DNA of 64,000 nucleotides from Xiphophorus maculatus (Eukaryota; Chordata; Actinopteri; Cyprinodontiformes; Poeciliidae), in the NCBI RefSeq assembly GCF_002775205.1, contig NC_036453.1:11240594-11304593 (forward strand), in the 5' to 3' direction. Numbering within the stretch: position 1 is the stretch's first letter; each line of letters opens with the position of its first letter. This document shows, piece by piece, positions 34,151-45,500 of the stretch. The notes below the pieces were generated by a model. That model saw nothing but the letters and a program-made list of their open reading frames with translations. It was not told the DNA's origin and searched no databases. Both the position numbers and the translations under genes were made by a program.

Positions 34151-35000
34151 GAATAGAATAGAATAGAATAGAATAGAATAGAATAGAATAGAATAGAAGT
34201 ACTTTATTCATCGCAGCAGGGAAATTACTTCGCAGTTACAGCATAGAGACAAGACACAACAACAACCACCACTGAGTAGCAGTTGTAGACAAAATAAAAA
34301 TAAAATAAAATATAAAATGCTGTTAATATAAAAAGCAACTTAGAGCAGACCTAGCAGAGATTCAAAAAAATGCAGATACAGAATGCATATGTAAATATAT
34401 GTACAGCAAGTGTGCCACAGTGCAGTTGTGCAAAATTGGACTGATTAGTGCAGAACAATGATTTAGCTCTTATTGTACAGTGAGATAGCATGTGGCAGGA
34501 AGGATTTCCTGTATCTGTCCCTACGACAGCAGAGCTGGAGCAGCCTATGTGAGAAGGTGCTCCGCTGTCTGTCCACTATGTGGTGGAGAGGGTGCTGATT
34601 ATTGTCCATAATAGACAGAACCTTCTTCAGTGTCCTCCTCTCCACCACAGTTTCCAGGGACTCCAGCCTTAGTCCCAGTACAGAGCCAGCTTTCCTGATG
34701 ATTTGTCTAGTCTATTAGAGTCGCTGGCCCTGATGCTGCTTCCCCAACACACAGCAGCAAAGAAGATGGCACCGGCAACAACACTGTGATAAAAGGTCTC
34801 CAACATCTTGCTGCACACATTAAAGGATCTCAGCTTCCTGAAAAAATAGAGTCTGCTCATCCCCTTCCTGCACACAGCGTCAGTGTTAGATGCCCAGTCC
34901 AGTCTGTTGCCGATTACAACTCCCAGGTATTTGTAGTCCTCCACCTCCTCCATCACTTCCCCTTTGATCTTTAGTGGCCGTGAAGGTAAGAAAGGTAGGG
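34151..35000 (-). mobile_element. LINE 3' end (Rex1-like), RT C-terminus, (TAGAA)n tail
   Basis: The minus strand encodes the end of a non-LTR reverse transcriptase: KIKGEVMEEVEDYKYLGVVI, then RKGMSRLYFFRKLRSFNVCS, KMLETFYHSVVAGAIFFAAV and CWG, and in a shifted frame ERRTLKKVLSIMDNNQHPLH and RKSFLPHAISLYN. The 3' UTR with AAATTACTTCGCAGT / TTTATTCATCGCAGCAGGG lies at about 34200-34245. It is followed by about nine copies of a GAATA pentamer (34151-34198), a typical LINE tail. It is 5' truncated and frameshifted. The Rex1 label is by resemblance. Confidence 0.8.
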
Positions 35001-36029
35001 TGCAAAATGTGTAATATTTACACCATAGATTTTGTGCACCCAAAATATACATACTCCAAAGTACCTGGAGTGCTATCCAAAGCCATACTAAAAAGCATTT
35101 GGCCCAATAAAGGTTCAGTATCTCTGGCTATTCACGTTCAGCTTTGGTGTCCCAAATACAAGTTGAATGTATTTAGTCTTTAACTGGTCTTTAGTTCCCT
35201 CTAGTGGCCATAATAAACCTTACAGCCTAAAATTTCTTGAGAGGAAAACCATACTTTTCACTTTGCACAATTTGTTTGTTTTGAAGGAAAGTGGCTGATT
35301 TGTGGCTTTTTTGGAAGACAATGCAGTGATTAGCAGATATAGTCTCTAAACTAGTACTTTTAAACAAATTTTCTTTCGGAATGGTTTATTGATACTTAAA
35401 CATTTAAAACATGGCATTGCGAGATCATACAGAAATTCTTTTCTTTTCTCATTTTCACTTTTTTCCTAATAAACACAATAAAAACAAATTGTCAGCTAAA
35501 TTAAACTAAAGATAAGAGAAGGCCATTTAAAAAGTTTCTGTATGGTTAAAAGTTATTTTAGACAATACTTCTTTCTAATATTATGCTGCAAAAGACTCAA
35601 AGTGATTTGACTCGGTTTACTGAATATTTACACCAATTTCTAACTTGGAATAAGCAAGTAAGTACAACTTTATTTATATCCCATTGTCATGCAAAAAATA
35701 GAAATGACAAAGTGCTTATTTGTGCTACTAATGCTTGAGAGTATCAACCCAGACCAAACAGTCACATTGCTTGGGCTAAACGGACCTGACTTGCTCAACA
35801 GTTTTTGTGTGCTTCTACAGAAATGCCTATCACAATATGGGTGCCGCCTTAGCATACCGTCCTAATGCGCATGCGCCTTATTGGTATGTGTTTTTTTTTT
35901 TTTTTCTGGGGTTCTATCCAGCAGTAAATCAGTGCAGCGGCGGAGGTCTTCGCGGTAAGGACTGTCAAACTGGCCACGCCTTTGAGAAACAAAACTGCCC
36001 AATCAGAGAGCTCTTAAAATGATTATGGA

Positions 36030-36957
36030 TCCACCGTCCAATCACAGCATTAAGAGAAAAGTGTCCCCGCCCCTACCACTATAAATTATGTTGAAAATCC
36101 AAAAATTCCACGCGCTAGCTGTGCCAAATGAGTTGAAATCTGTGAAAATATACAAAAATAATTGATTGAGGTTATAAACACATAAAACATGATTGAGCGA
36201 CTTTTTGTGTTATTTCAGTTGATTCACATAAAAGATTCAGTATTTTTGAAACAGAAAATGAGAAGACTAAGCGGATTATCATGTCTGTGTTTGAAAAACG
36301 TCCCTTTCTCGGATTTGTTCAATCCGATTAAAAAAGTAGTACCAATGAGAGATAAAGGGAATGCGAATATAAATGTATTTCGGTTTATAACTCCATACTT
36401 TTAAGTTGAAAACAACAGGAAAATGAGCCAGACTGTGTGTAGTCTAGTCTCATTTTTTCTCCCTCTCAGGAGGCTCTCCTTCCCAGCCCCTTTGTTCGAT
36501 CCAGTCGGTGGGTTGAGTCAGAGACGGGAGGCCGAGCTGGACCCAATAAACCACCAGCACCGGCGGAACCAGAGCGGAGGAGATACCGAACCGGATAAAC
36601 AGGACTAAAAAAAATCAACGGAAAAAAACTTTGACTGAAAGTATTTCTGAAACGGTTCGGCTTCTTTAAGAGTCGTTTTTCTTCGACATCCTTTCCTAGC
36701 CGTCTTAGCTATCGCCCTGGAGCATGAACCGGCAGGCTGACGGCTGCTAACCCCACACCGGTCTGTCTCCATCACCCACGCTGATCCACGCTGATTCTCC
36801 CCTTTCAGTTTTTTTTTCTTGGCTCAGCATCCATATTTGCATCCCAGGGAGTGGCAGGCACTAATCCGCCCTGTCTCTCCCCCTCCTCCGCCGGTGAGGA
36901 CCTAGAAGTTAGCCGCTTCTCGGACACCTCTCGGACTCTGCATTTCCACACAGGAAG
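36030..36957 (+). promoter_or_regulatory. clip2: clip2 promoter region and noncoding exon 1
   Basis: From about 36040 there are a CCAAT box (GTCCAATCACAG), a GC box (CCCCGCCCCT) and a TATA-like CTATAAATT (about 36080). From 36470 to 36957 the DNA is GC-rich with many CpGs. A strong splice donor, GGAAG|GTGAGG, ends the presumed noncoding exon at 36957. It is the only good candidate to join the clip2 acceptor at 39814. The transcription start is unknown and could be at the TATA-like site or inside the CpG-rich part. Confidence 0.55.
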
Positions 36958-38724
36958 GTGAGGATTTTCCTGCATGTTTTGAGTCATTTCAGACATAAAA
37001 AAAAAAAATTCCGTCTGTTTTTTTGTTTACGGGTGGAAGTGAAGGGCAGAGTGAACCACGCTGCCTGCCGCAGTAGCTACAACAATAGATCAAACTGCTG
37101 GCGTTGTGTTGCATTATCATCCCGACGCTTCCATCCTGTCCCTAAAGAAATAATATATTAAGGCCTTATTAAGGCTTATTCCATATATAAAGCATAGTTT
37201 TAAACCACCAGCATCCCAATTTTGGCCAGTTTGATTTTATTGACCTGATTTAAAGCGTAAAATGCTATTTTTTCTGAATAAAAATGAGTGTAAATAAGAT
37301 GTAAAATCCAACGCTATGCATGAAAATCGCTTAATTTAATTCCTAACACAAATCTTAAATAAAATGAACATTCCTTATTTGAGGCTATAGCAGCTTTATG
37401 TCTTCCTAATAGGCTCTGGGCCATGATTTGTAGGACATGCTCCACTTGGGCACCGGCCTACATTGGACATACATCAACCTGCTGAGACTATTGCTTCACA
37501 GTAAAAAAAATGTGAAGAAAATTACTGTTATTCTTATTATTGCTTTTGAGAAATAGATTTAATGACAGGGCATTACCTCCCTTATTGAGCAAAGTGAACT
37601 AATGGTGTGGTTGTCACAGATTAGATGTGTGTAATAACCAACTTAGAATATATTTTAGATATTTAAGCAGGAAACATAAGCAGCAAACTTACTTAGATTG
37701 ACTTTTTTCTATAATTTAGCCATATTTGAGGGTGTTTCAAGCATGCACGGCCTGCTTAAGGTTCCGCCACAAGTCCTGACTTGGACTAGGCCGCATCAGA
37801 ACTTTCATTTTGTTTTGTTTAAGCCATTAAGTTGTAAACTTGCAGGTGTTCTTGAGGTCATGCTGATTGTTGTCCAGGATTTTATTGTTGAGATTCCAAA
37901 TTCACAGTTTTCTCAATTACAACAAGTTGTCTTGAGCACCAGTGGTTTTACCTTGAAGCTCTCTTTCTCATGGTTTGAATCGTGAACTCTGACCTTGACC
38001 GAGGTAAGTGAAGTCTGCGGCGCTTTAGATGTTGTTCTGGCTTCTTCTGCAATGAGTCTTTGATGCGTTCTTGTATTAATTTTGGTCGGTCGTCCATTAC
38101 TGAGAACATTCAGAACTATGTTGGATTTTATCCAGGATTTATCTACATGGTTTTAATAGTGTCCTTTTTATGCTCAAAGTCAGTGAGATTGTATGGAAAG
38201 CAGTGTGAATTTTTCAGTCTTACCACAGACTTTCTTTGGTTTTGGTCAAGACTTTAACTGAGCCATTCTAGCTCAGTTAAACTCCATTCCTCCAGGGCTT
38301 CTATCCTGAAAACCTTTAGATGCATCTCTGCTTCACCGTGTATCCCAGTGATCTCAGGGCGAAGTTCAAAGTTTCCTGTCGCACAAATTGAAAACAACTG
38401 AATTTTAGATCTTGTACACATGCAGCTGTATTTTTATAAAAACAAATATCTCTGCCACAGCGGAAATATTTTAAAATTTTATAAGTAAAAAAAAGCAATA
38501 ATATTGTACACACAGGATTGGTTCCTGAAAAGTTTTCATCAACATAAGCTCACACAAACACGCCCATAGCGTTATTTTAAACATTCCAAACCCATAGGGG
38601 GCAGTGTAACGCAAAGCTAAAACCTGTCAGCCAATCAGATTGCTTCAAAATAACCATGACTTCCTGTTAAGAATTAAACATGGCACCTGGCGGTTTATTT
38701 TTGGGGACAGATATACATGTTGAA

Positions 38725-38765
38725 CTACTTTTAATTAGCGTATTAATTACGCTAATTAAAAGTAG
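38725..38765. repeat. Perfect 18-bp hairpin, 5-nt loop
   Basis: CTACTTTTAATTAGCGTA (38725-38742), spacer TTAAT, then its exact reverse complement (38748-38765). Confidence 0.95.
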
Positions 38766-38964
38766 AATATAAAGTGATTAAAACACAAGATAATGTCTAA
38801 TTACAGAAAATATTTTCCATAAACCTCATTTAGTTTTTTTTGTTTCGGTCTTTTTTTGTATGTGTGTGTGTGGATGCTTTTTCTTCTTTCTTTTCTTTAT
38901 TCTTATTGTATACTTTCCTTAAGATATGTATTTATGTATTTGTTTTTGGTCTAGTTTCTAGTGC

Positions 38965-39011
38965 AACCCATTGTGAGACAATCAAATCCTTTGATTGTCT
39001 CACAATGGGTT
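38965..39011. repeat. Perfect 22-bp hairpin, 3-nt loop
   Basis: Left arm 38965-38986 begins AACCCATTGTGAGACA; the right arm 38990-39011 is its exact reverse complement; spacer TCC. The short TTGGTCTAGTTTCTAGTGCA piece just before it is shared with the MITE family at 40244. Confidence 0.95.
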
Positions 39012-39814
39012 CTTCATACATGATATCTTGCCTTTTCTTCTGATGTTCTATTCTTTAAGGTAAAACCTGTTTGTTTTTGCACATTTTTGTTCAATAAAGA
39101 TTAAAGAAGTCACAGAACAGCTGGATTTAAACACACAGTTGGTTGCACTATGGTTTAATTTAAGGGTATGAAAATAAATGGAGCTTGGATAACGCTATAC
39201 TTTTTAGATTTTTATTAATGGAAAAGGATCCACTTCCCGGTTATGCAATGCTTAGGCATAAAAAAATACAATAAAGTCTGTAGTTGAGTGTAACATAGTT
39301 TGAAAAGGTTCAAGAAGTTGTAATAGACCACCCTCCTGCAGCTGTGTTCTATTTGGTCTTATCTGAGACGATAAAGTCAGGTTTTGTCTGGAATTTGGTT
39401 GGTTTTGTCTTGTTTGGAGCTCACAGATAAACCATCCAGGCCACCGTACAAACTTTGCTATCAATCTGACTCCGTTTGTTCTTCAAATAGATCAAAATAT
39501 AAAATTTGGAAAAATATCTTTGTGTCTGTAGGTCTTCATTACTTGGTTTGATACAAGTAAAATATAGATTGATTATTTTAAATGAAACCATTACAAGTAT
39601 AAACCGACTGAAGTATTTTATTGATAGTTTGTGGTATTTTCCTTGACTCTGTCTAAGCAGCTGCAAATCTCTCCCATTCCTGTTCCATCCCTCATTTCAG
39701 TTTTGTCAGAGTTGAGGTTGTGGAGACTTGACAAGTTCCCTCCTTTTTTTTTTACCTTTGTATTTTGTATTGTTTGTGTACTAACATCTTTTCTCTTCTA
39801 TTTCATTCCTTCAG

Positions 39815-40031
39815 CTAAACATGGAGAACAACAGCCTCCGCTCTTTGATCTAGTACCGGATCCGTACGCCTCCAGACGATCGCTCCAGATCCCCGCCGCC
39901 TCCCTGCTCCTGTAAAATGAACATGCTGAAATCCAGTGGACTGAAGATTCCCGGCCGTGGGGCCAAGCATTCCAGCCCGGTGGGACGGAGCTCCGTGGGC
40001 GGAACGTCCAGCCCCGTCGCCACTAAAGACA
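39815..40031 (+). CDS. clip2: clip2 exon 2, start codon exon
   Basis: Acceptor CATTCCTTCAG at 39814, donor GACA|GTAAGT. ATG at 39917 (context TAAAATGA) and a second in-frame ATG two codons later; either fits the CLIP2 N-terminus. Bases 39815-39916 are 5' UTR. Coding part encodes the basic/Ser-rich N-terminus, residues 1-38. Confidence 0.9.
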
Positions 40032-42428
40032 GTAAGTCACTTCCTTCTCCAAACTCCGTGAATATTTCTTCTCATCAGCAGGAAGTGGCTTGGAGCATTT
40101 ATTTGTGTTTCTGACTCAGTCAGCCTAACACAGCTGTTGTAGGAAACACACTCAAGAACTTCAGTGCGTCTCTCTGGTCCCAGGGCACTTCTCTGTTTTC
40201 CCACTGGATTGATTTCTGACCTTTTTATTTGTTCTGTCGTGCAAAACCAGAAAACCTTGCCAAGTATTTTTGGTCTAGTTTCTAGTGCAAATATCACAGT
40301 ACATGTGAAATAAGACAAAACTAACTTGCAAGTAACTTTTCAGCGAAATATAGGCGCTTGTTTTAAAACAGTTATTTCTTAATTTTGATTTTAAAATGTA
40401 TAAGTTCTATTGGCAGATTATTTCACTTATAATAAGAGAAATCATTATGTGATATATATGTGAAATAATCTGCTCGTGGAACTAGTTAACCTATCAGAAG
40501 CTTCCAAACCTGTGACATCATCATCTGGGTTTTCCTTCATTGTTTAAAGAGACAGTAATTATTCTGTTAATGTCTTCTTATTTTGAAGACATTAATAAAT
40601 AATCTCTGACATATTCTTATTCTCGTTATGTAGAAAAAATTAGGTAATTCTGTACTTAAGAGAAGTTTGGTCTGATGTAACTTCAGACAGTAGCTGCATT
40701 TCCATTATAAACGTGTGCAAAACGTTGTTGAAAAACACAATTTCTCAATTCCATTAAATATGAAACACAGGGGCGTGCTGTGGTGGCGCAGGGGGTTAAC
40801 ACGCTCCACGTTTGGAGGCCTTAGTCCTCGACGACGTCGCGGGTTCGACTCCCGGTCCCGACGACCTTTGCCGCATGTCTTCCCCCCTCTCCTCACCCTC
40901 CTTCCTGTCTGCCTACTGTCAAAAAAATACGAGCCACTAGCGCCGCAAAAACTCTTCGGAGAAAAGAAAAAAAAATGAAACACAACTAAAATCACAGGTG
41001 AATAAGTTTGTTCACTCGATAAGTGACTAAAAACATCCCACGTCATCATCCTCCTACCACTTCCTGTTGTCTTATTCGTCGTTTCCACCAGTGGCAACAT
41101 CCGGTTGTTAATCTTGTGACTCGTATGATGCAAAAGATGTTTCCTTTGCAATTTTTTGCAAAATACACAAATTTTGATACAGCTGGAAGAAACACTTTTT
41201 CGTAGATATAAAAGCCTTTTAGCAAAAAACTGAAGTTTTTTTCAAAATTGGAGTGTTTGCATTAAGCAGATTTATTTTGTAATTCCAATTTGCACAGTTT
41301 TATAGTGAATTGAAGTGCAGCTATTATATATAAATATATAAATGTGTACATTTTTCTTAAAGATTTTTAATGTTCATACATAAAATGATTACGTTAAGCA
41401 GAAAGTGGTCAGCAAAGCTGCTGAGTAAATCTTTCACTATCGCTGAGTTACACCAAATTACCGCCCTGTCTGAAGTAATCCTAGCTGTTCAGAGCCACAC
41501 TGTTTACACCGTTCAGTTGTAGCTCACATAACAGGCTTGTTCTCACAGCTCCACACGCATGTCTGTGCTAAATTACAGCCTGACGATGGGAACAGGAGAG
41601 CGGCCGCCCTTTTTCTACATCCACCACAGCTACAAGTGTCCGAGGTTCACGCTGATTGCAGGTTTTCATCACAGCGCTCTTAAAACCCCGACTGAACACC
41701 GTCAGGCAATATTTTGCAGATACCTCCTCAGATTCAAGGGTTTTAAGTTACTGTCTTCCCGTTTCAGTTCTGGGGTGTAAAATAAGATAGTTTGGCTTCA
41801 GACCGCACGACCTCTAACTATGGGAGCAATCAGAGCGCAGAAAGCGCATTCTTTCCCTGGTTCATTAGAGCCACTTGAAAGCAGGAAAAACAAACATTCC
41901 TCTCAGTTATCCGTCCAAGTCTTTAATTTGGCCTGATGGTGATGTTTTGGGGGGACTCTCTAGCAGATGACTGTTTGGCTAAAATCTCCACTCTGATTCT
42001 GTCAAACTCAAACTTTACTCTCTTCTGTCCATAGATTCTCTCAGTGTTTTAGGTTGTTTGTGAATGAACTTTGACTAGAGTTTGTAATTAGCGGGCGTCA
42101 CACACACACAGCTTTAGGCAGGGCCGATGAACCACCTGGTGTTCTGAACAAAACCGATGTTAATGAATGGGGCCACAAACGGCATTTATAACTACGGCTG
42201 AAAATTGTGCTTGTGAACACATTCTGACTGGAAGTTGTTAGGGGTCACAACCCAGGTACTCAACTCTGTTGCTCAACCCACAAATGCAGTTCTGTGCTAA
42301 TGTGGTGCAGTTAATTAGCAGGTTTATTCAGTGGTATAAAATTCATTGCTAACTTCTGGTGCTGAGGTTAGTTTAGACGCTGGTAAAAATGAAGTTTATT
42401 TAGTTATTATTTCCTTTTTCTGTTATTT

Positions 42429-42522
<94 letters not shown>

Positions 42523-45500
42523 TAGATAGATAGATAGTATTTATTTGTCTGTTTTTTCTTTTGATTAAAACAAATGTCCTTATTTAATTTGTTATCCTAT
42601 TCTTACCCTAACCCTAAAAAAACTTTTTCAATAGAAATCTGCTCCTTCTTCCAACAAGTCTGGTACATAAACACTAGAGTCTGATCAAGTGGAAAAATGA
42701 AGACTTTCCTGCAGCCATGCATACAGCTTTAAATACCACTTTTGGTATTTACAGCTGCACACCCTTCATTATTTCAATCTTGAATGTGAAGCTGATTCAC
42801 TTTTGGTTGCTGAGAAAAGAGATGGAGGCACAAAATCGCCTGCTGTATGTTATTCTGACTTTTTTTGCCCGGGAGCTGACACAGTAAATATTTGGGTGTA
42901 TTAGAGATAGAAATGTGCTTGTGTCGCAGCTGTGGATAGTTTTGACAAAATTTTCAGAGTGTGGTGGAAAAGGGTTGCAGGTTAAATTATCAACTAGGTG
43001 TTAATTAGTCATGTAAACAAATCACAGCTCAGATTGTAAGAAGCAGTGTATCTTTAGTAGTTTAATGAGCAATGAGATGAGACATTGTAGCTTTTATTCT
43101 ATCCTTTCTACCTGAATGTGGCTAAAAACACACAGAGGGATCTGTCTTCTGCAGCAGATGATCTTCACAGTGACCCGACCTCGTGCTCTGAATCCCAACC
43201 CACAGTTTGTTAGTTTTAGCTGCTGCGACTGTCGGAGAGAGGGGCCACTGTGTCGGAAGACTTGGCTCGGCGTCCAGCGGAGGCTTTAAGCTTTCCTTCA
43301 GCTGCTTTTGAGGTGAAAATAACAGAGCCGTGCCACCTCTCCTGGTTCTACTTCTCCTGAAGCTCTGGAAAATCGATTTGCAGCAGCAAGGATCTTAGCT
43401 GTAGATGTGCTTCCCTGGCAAATGCATGTGTAAATACTTGTAAAATGAATTCCTCTTCTCCGGCAGTAGTGTGATGTCACTCTGAAAATATTAAACAAAT
43501 TAACCCTTTTAATTTGAGGATGTCTTTTCAGTGCAGTGAGAGGAAAAAATAGCATAACTAAATACCATATTAGTGTAGTGGTCTAGGGTTAGAAGAACTA
43601 AGTATCATGTTGGTATAGCGCTTTAGCATTAGCTCCCACTAAATAACAAGTGGGTTTAGCGCTTTGGTGTTAGAGGAACTAACTATCATGTTGCTATAGC
43701 ACCTTAGCATTAGCAGACCTAAATACCATGTTTGTATAGTGCTTTAGTGTTAGCTAAGCTAATGTTTATGATTAGTGATTTAGAGTTAGCACGACTATCT
43801 TTTTAGTTAGTGTTACCCAAAAATGCTGGAAACTGATCATGCGAAGCTTGCCTTTGAAATGTTTTGTACAAGGAGTCCTGTTCAATAGACAGTCTAAGAA
43901 ACCATGTGAGCTCATGTGATGCAACAATTAAAAACATCATAGCCTGTAGCATTGGGCAGAATAAACCAAATACTACCATCTAACAAGAGCAATGCTTCCC
44001 CTGAGCCTAGCGATATTACATATTAAACCCTCCAGTTATTTCCTCTCACATCAAAATGATCCCACAACAAGATAAACATGACATTTTTAAATAAATTAAA
44101 GCCTGTTTGTATTTACAGAAAAGACCTTGAATATCCAACTTTGTCCTTTAAATGTTGGTCATGACTCTCACTATTGTGCTAAATGATACTGGACCACGAC
44201 ATGAGGCATTTAAAAGCAACAAATTGATCAAAAGTCAAAAACGTTTAGGCTCAGCCACCCAACACCCCCTCCATCTGTCGTCCACAGCTGTCACAACCTC
44301 TGCTGAAGGCAAAAACACAATGTCAGGCCTTCCCGACAGATAAATCCGACCAAACATTAAGCGACTGAGGGCGGTGGTTACTGTTGAAAATGATCATAAA
44401 AAGTGGATTTAAAGAGAGAGGAGGGTGTGTGTGTGTGAAAGAGAGACTAAAGCAGTGAGAGATAGGGGGATAATTAGAGGGAGGAGGAGGATGAGGAGGA
44501 GAGGGACCGGGAGGAAGCTGTGGAGGTTTCATTGTGCACAGTCGATGAATAGTGGGATTCAGATGGTGGTGGGAGGTGGCCAAGCACAATGGTGAAAGTA
44601 AAGGCTGTGTTTCCAGTCTTCCCTCTGCCAAGGATCCTTTTGCCCCTGCCTCCATGTTGCCTAAGAAACCCAGATCATGGTGTTAGTTCAGATTTTAAAT
44701 GCCACACTGAGTCTACAAACCTGCTTGACAAAAATAATTTTGCAAGCATTTATAAAGTAGCATATCCAGAAAGTACTAGTGGTTTGAGTCTAAGAGCATC
44801 CCTGTTATCCAGAGCATAGCTCCACCTGCTCCACCTGCTCCCCCATCTCACTACGAAGCACAGTGTTGTCCGTGGGGATTGCTGCGTGACCTCCTCTGTC
44901 AACCTGTCCATCAACACTGCAAACACGAAGGTGCCCAAAGCTCATCCCTGATGTAATCCCGCCCCTCTTATTGAACCGATTTGTCCCTTCTGGCGTACAC
45001 TTCACAGCTTCTTCACACACACTTCTATGCCACACCTTTCTGCCAGCGTTTCACAGTTTGTCCTTTAGGTCAGCTGATGGCGACCACAGAAATGAAATGT
45101 GAACTAACGGGTTAAATGTTTGTTTGGTTCATCCATCCATCCATCCATCCATCCATCCATCCATCCATCCATCCATCCATCCATTTTCTTACACCCTTGT
45201 CCCTAGTGGGGTTAGGAGATGCTGGTGTCTATCTCCAGCTACGTTCCGGGCGAGAGGCGGGGTTCACCCTGGACAGGTCGCCAGTCTGTCGCAGTTGTTC
45301 GGTTCAAGTTAGAGCATTTCATATGCAGAAATAAAAATTAAATAAATAAATCAAATCAAAAATAAAAATCTTGGTTTTGTATAAATAAATAAAAACACAG
45401 AAGTACCTGGCATTGTTTCTTGTTTTTTTATGTTTTTCTAACATATTGTATCAGTTCCACAGGTAAAATAGGTTGTTATTAATAACCAATACCTATTTCC

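Larger units (their letters stand above)
36958..39814 (+). other. clip2: clip2 intron 1
   Basis: Between the noncoding exon and the start-codon exon. It contains two perfect hairpins (38725-38765 and 38965-39011) and anonymous DNA with no coding exon. Confidence 0.5.

Noticed and set aside
40780..40860. tRNA gene
   Set aside because: Has A and B boxes but no full cloverleaf, and is part of a SINE with A-rich tail and target duplication.
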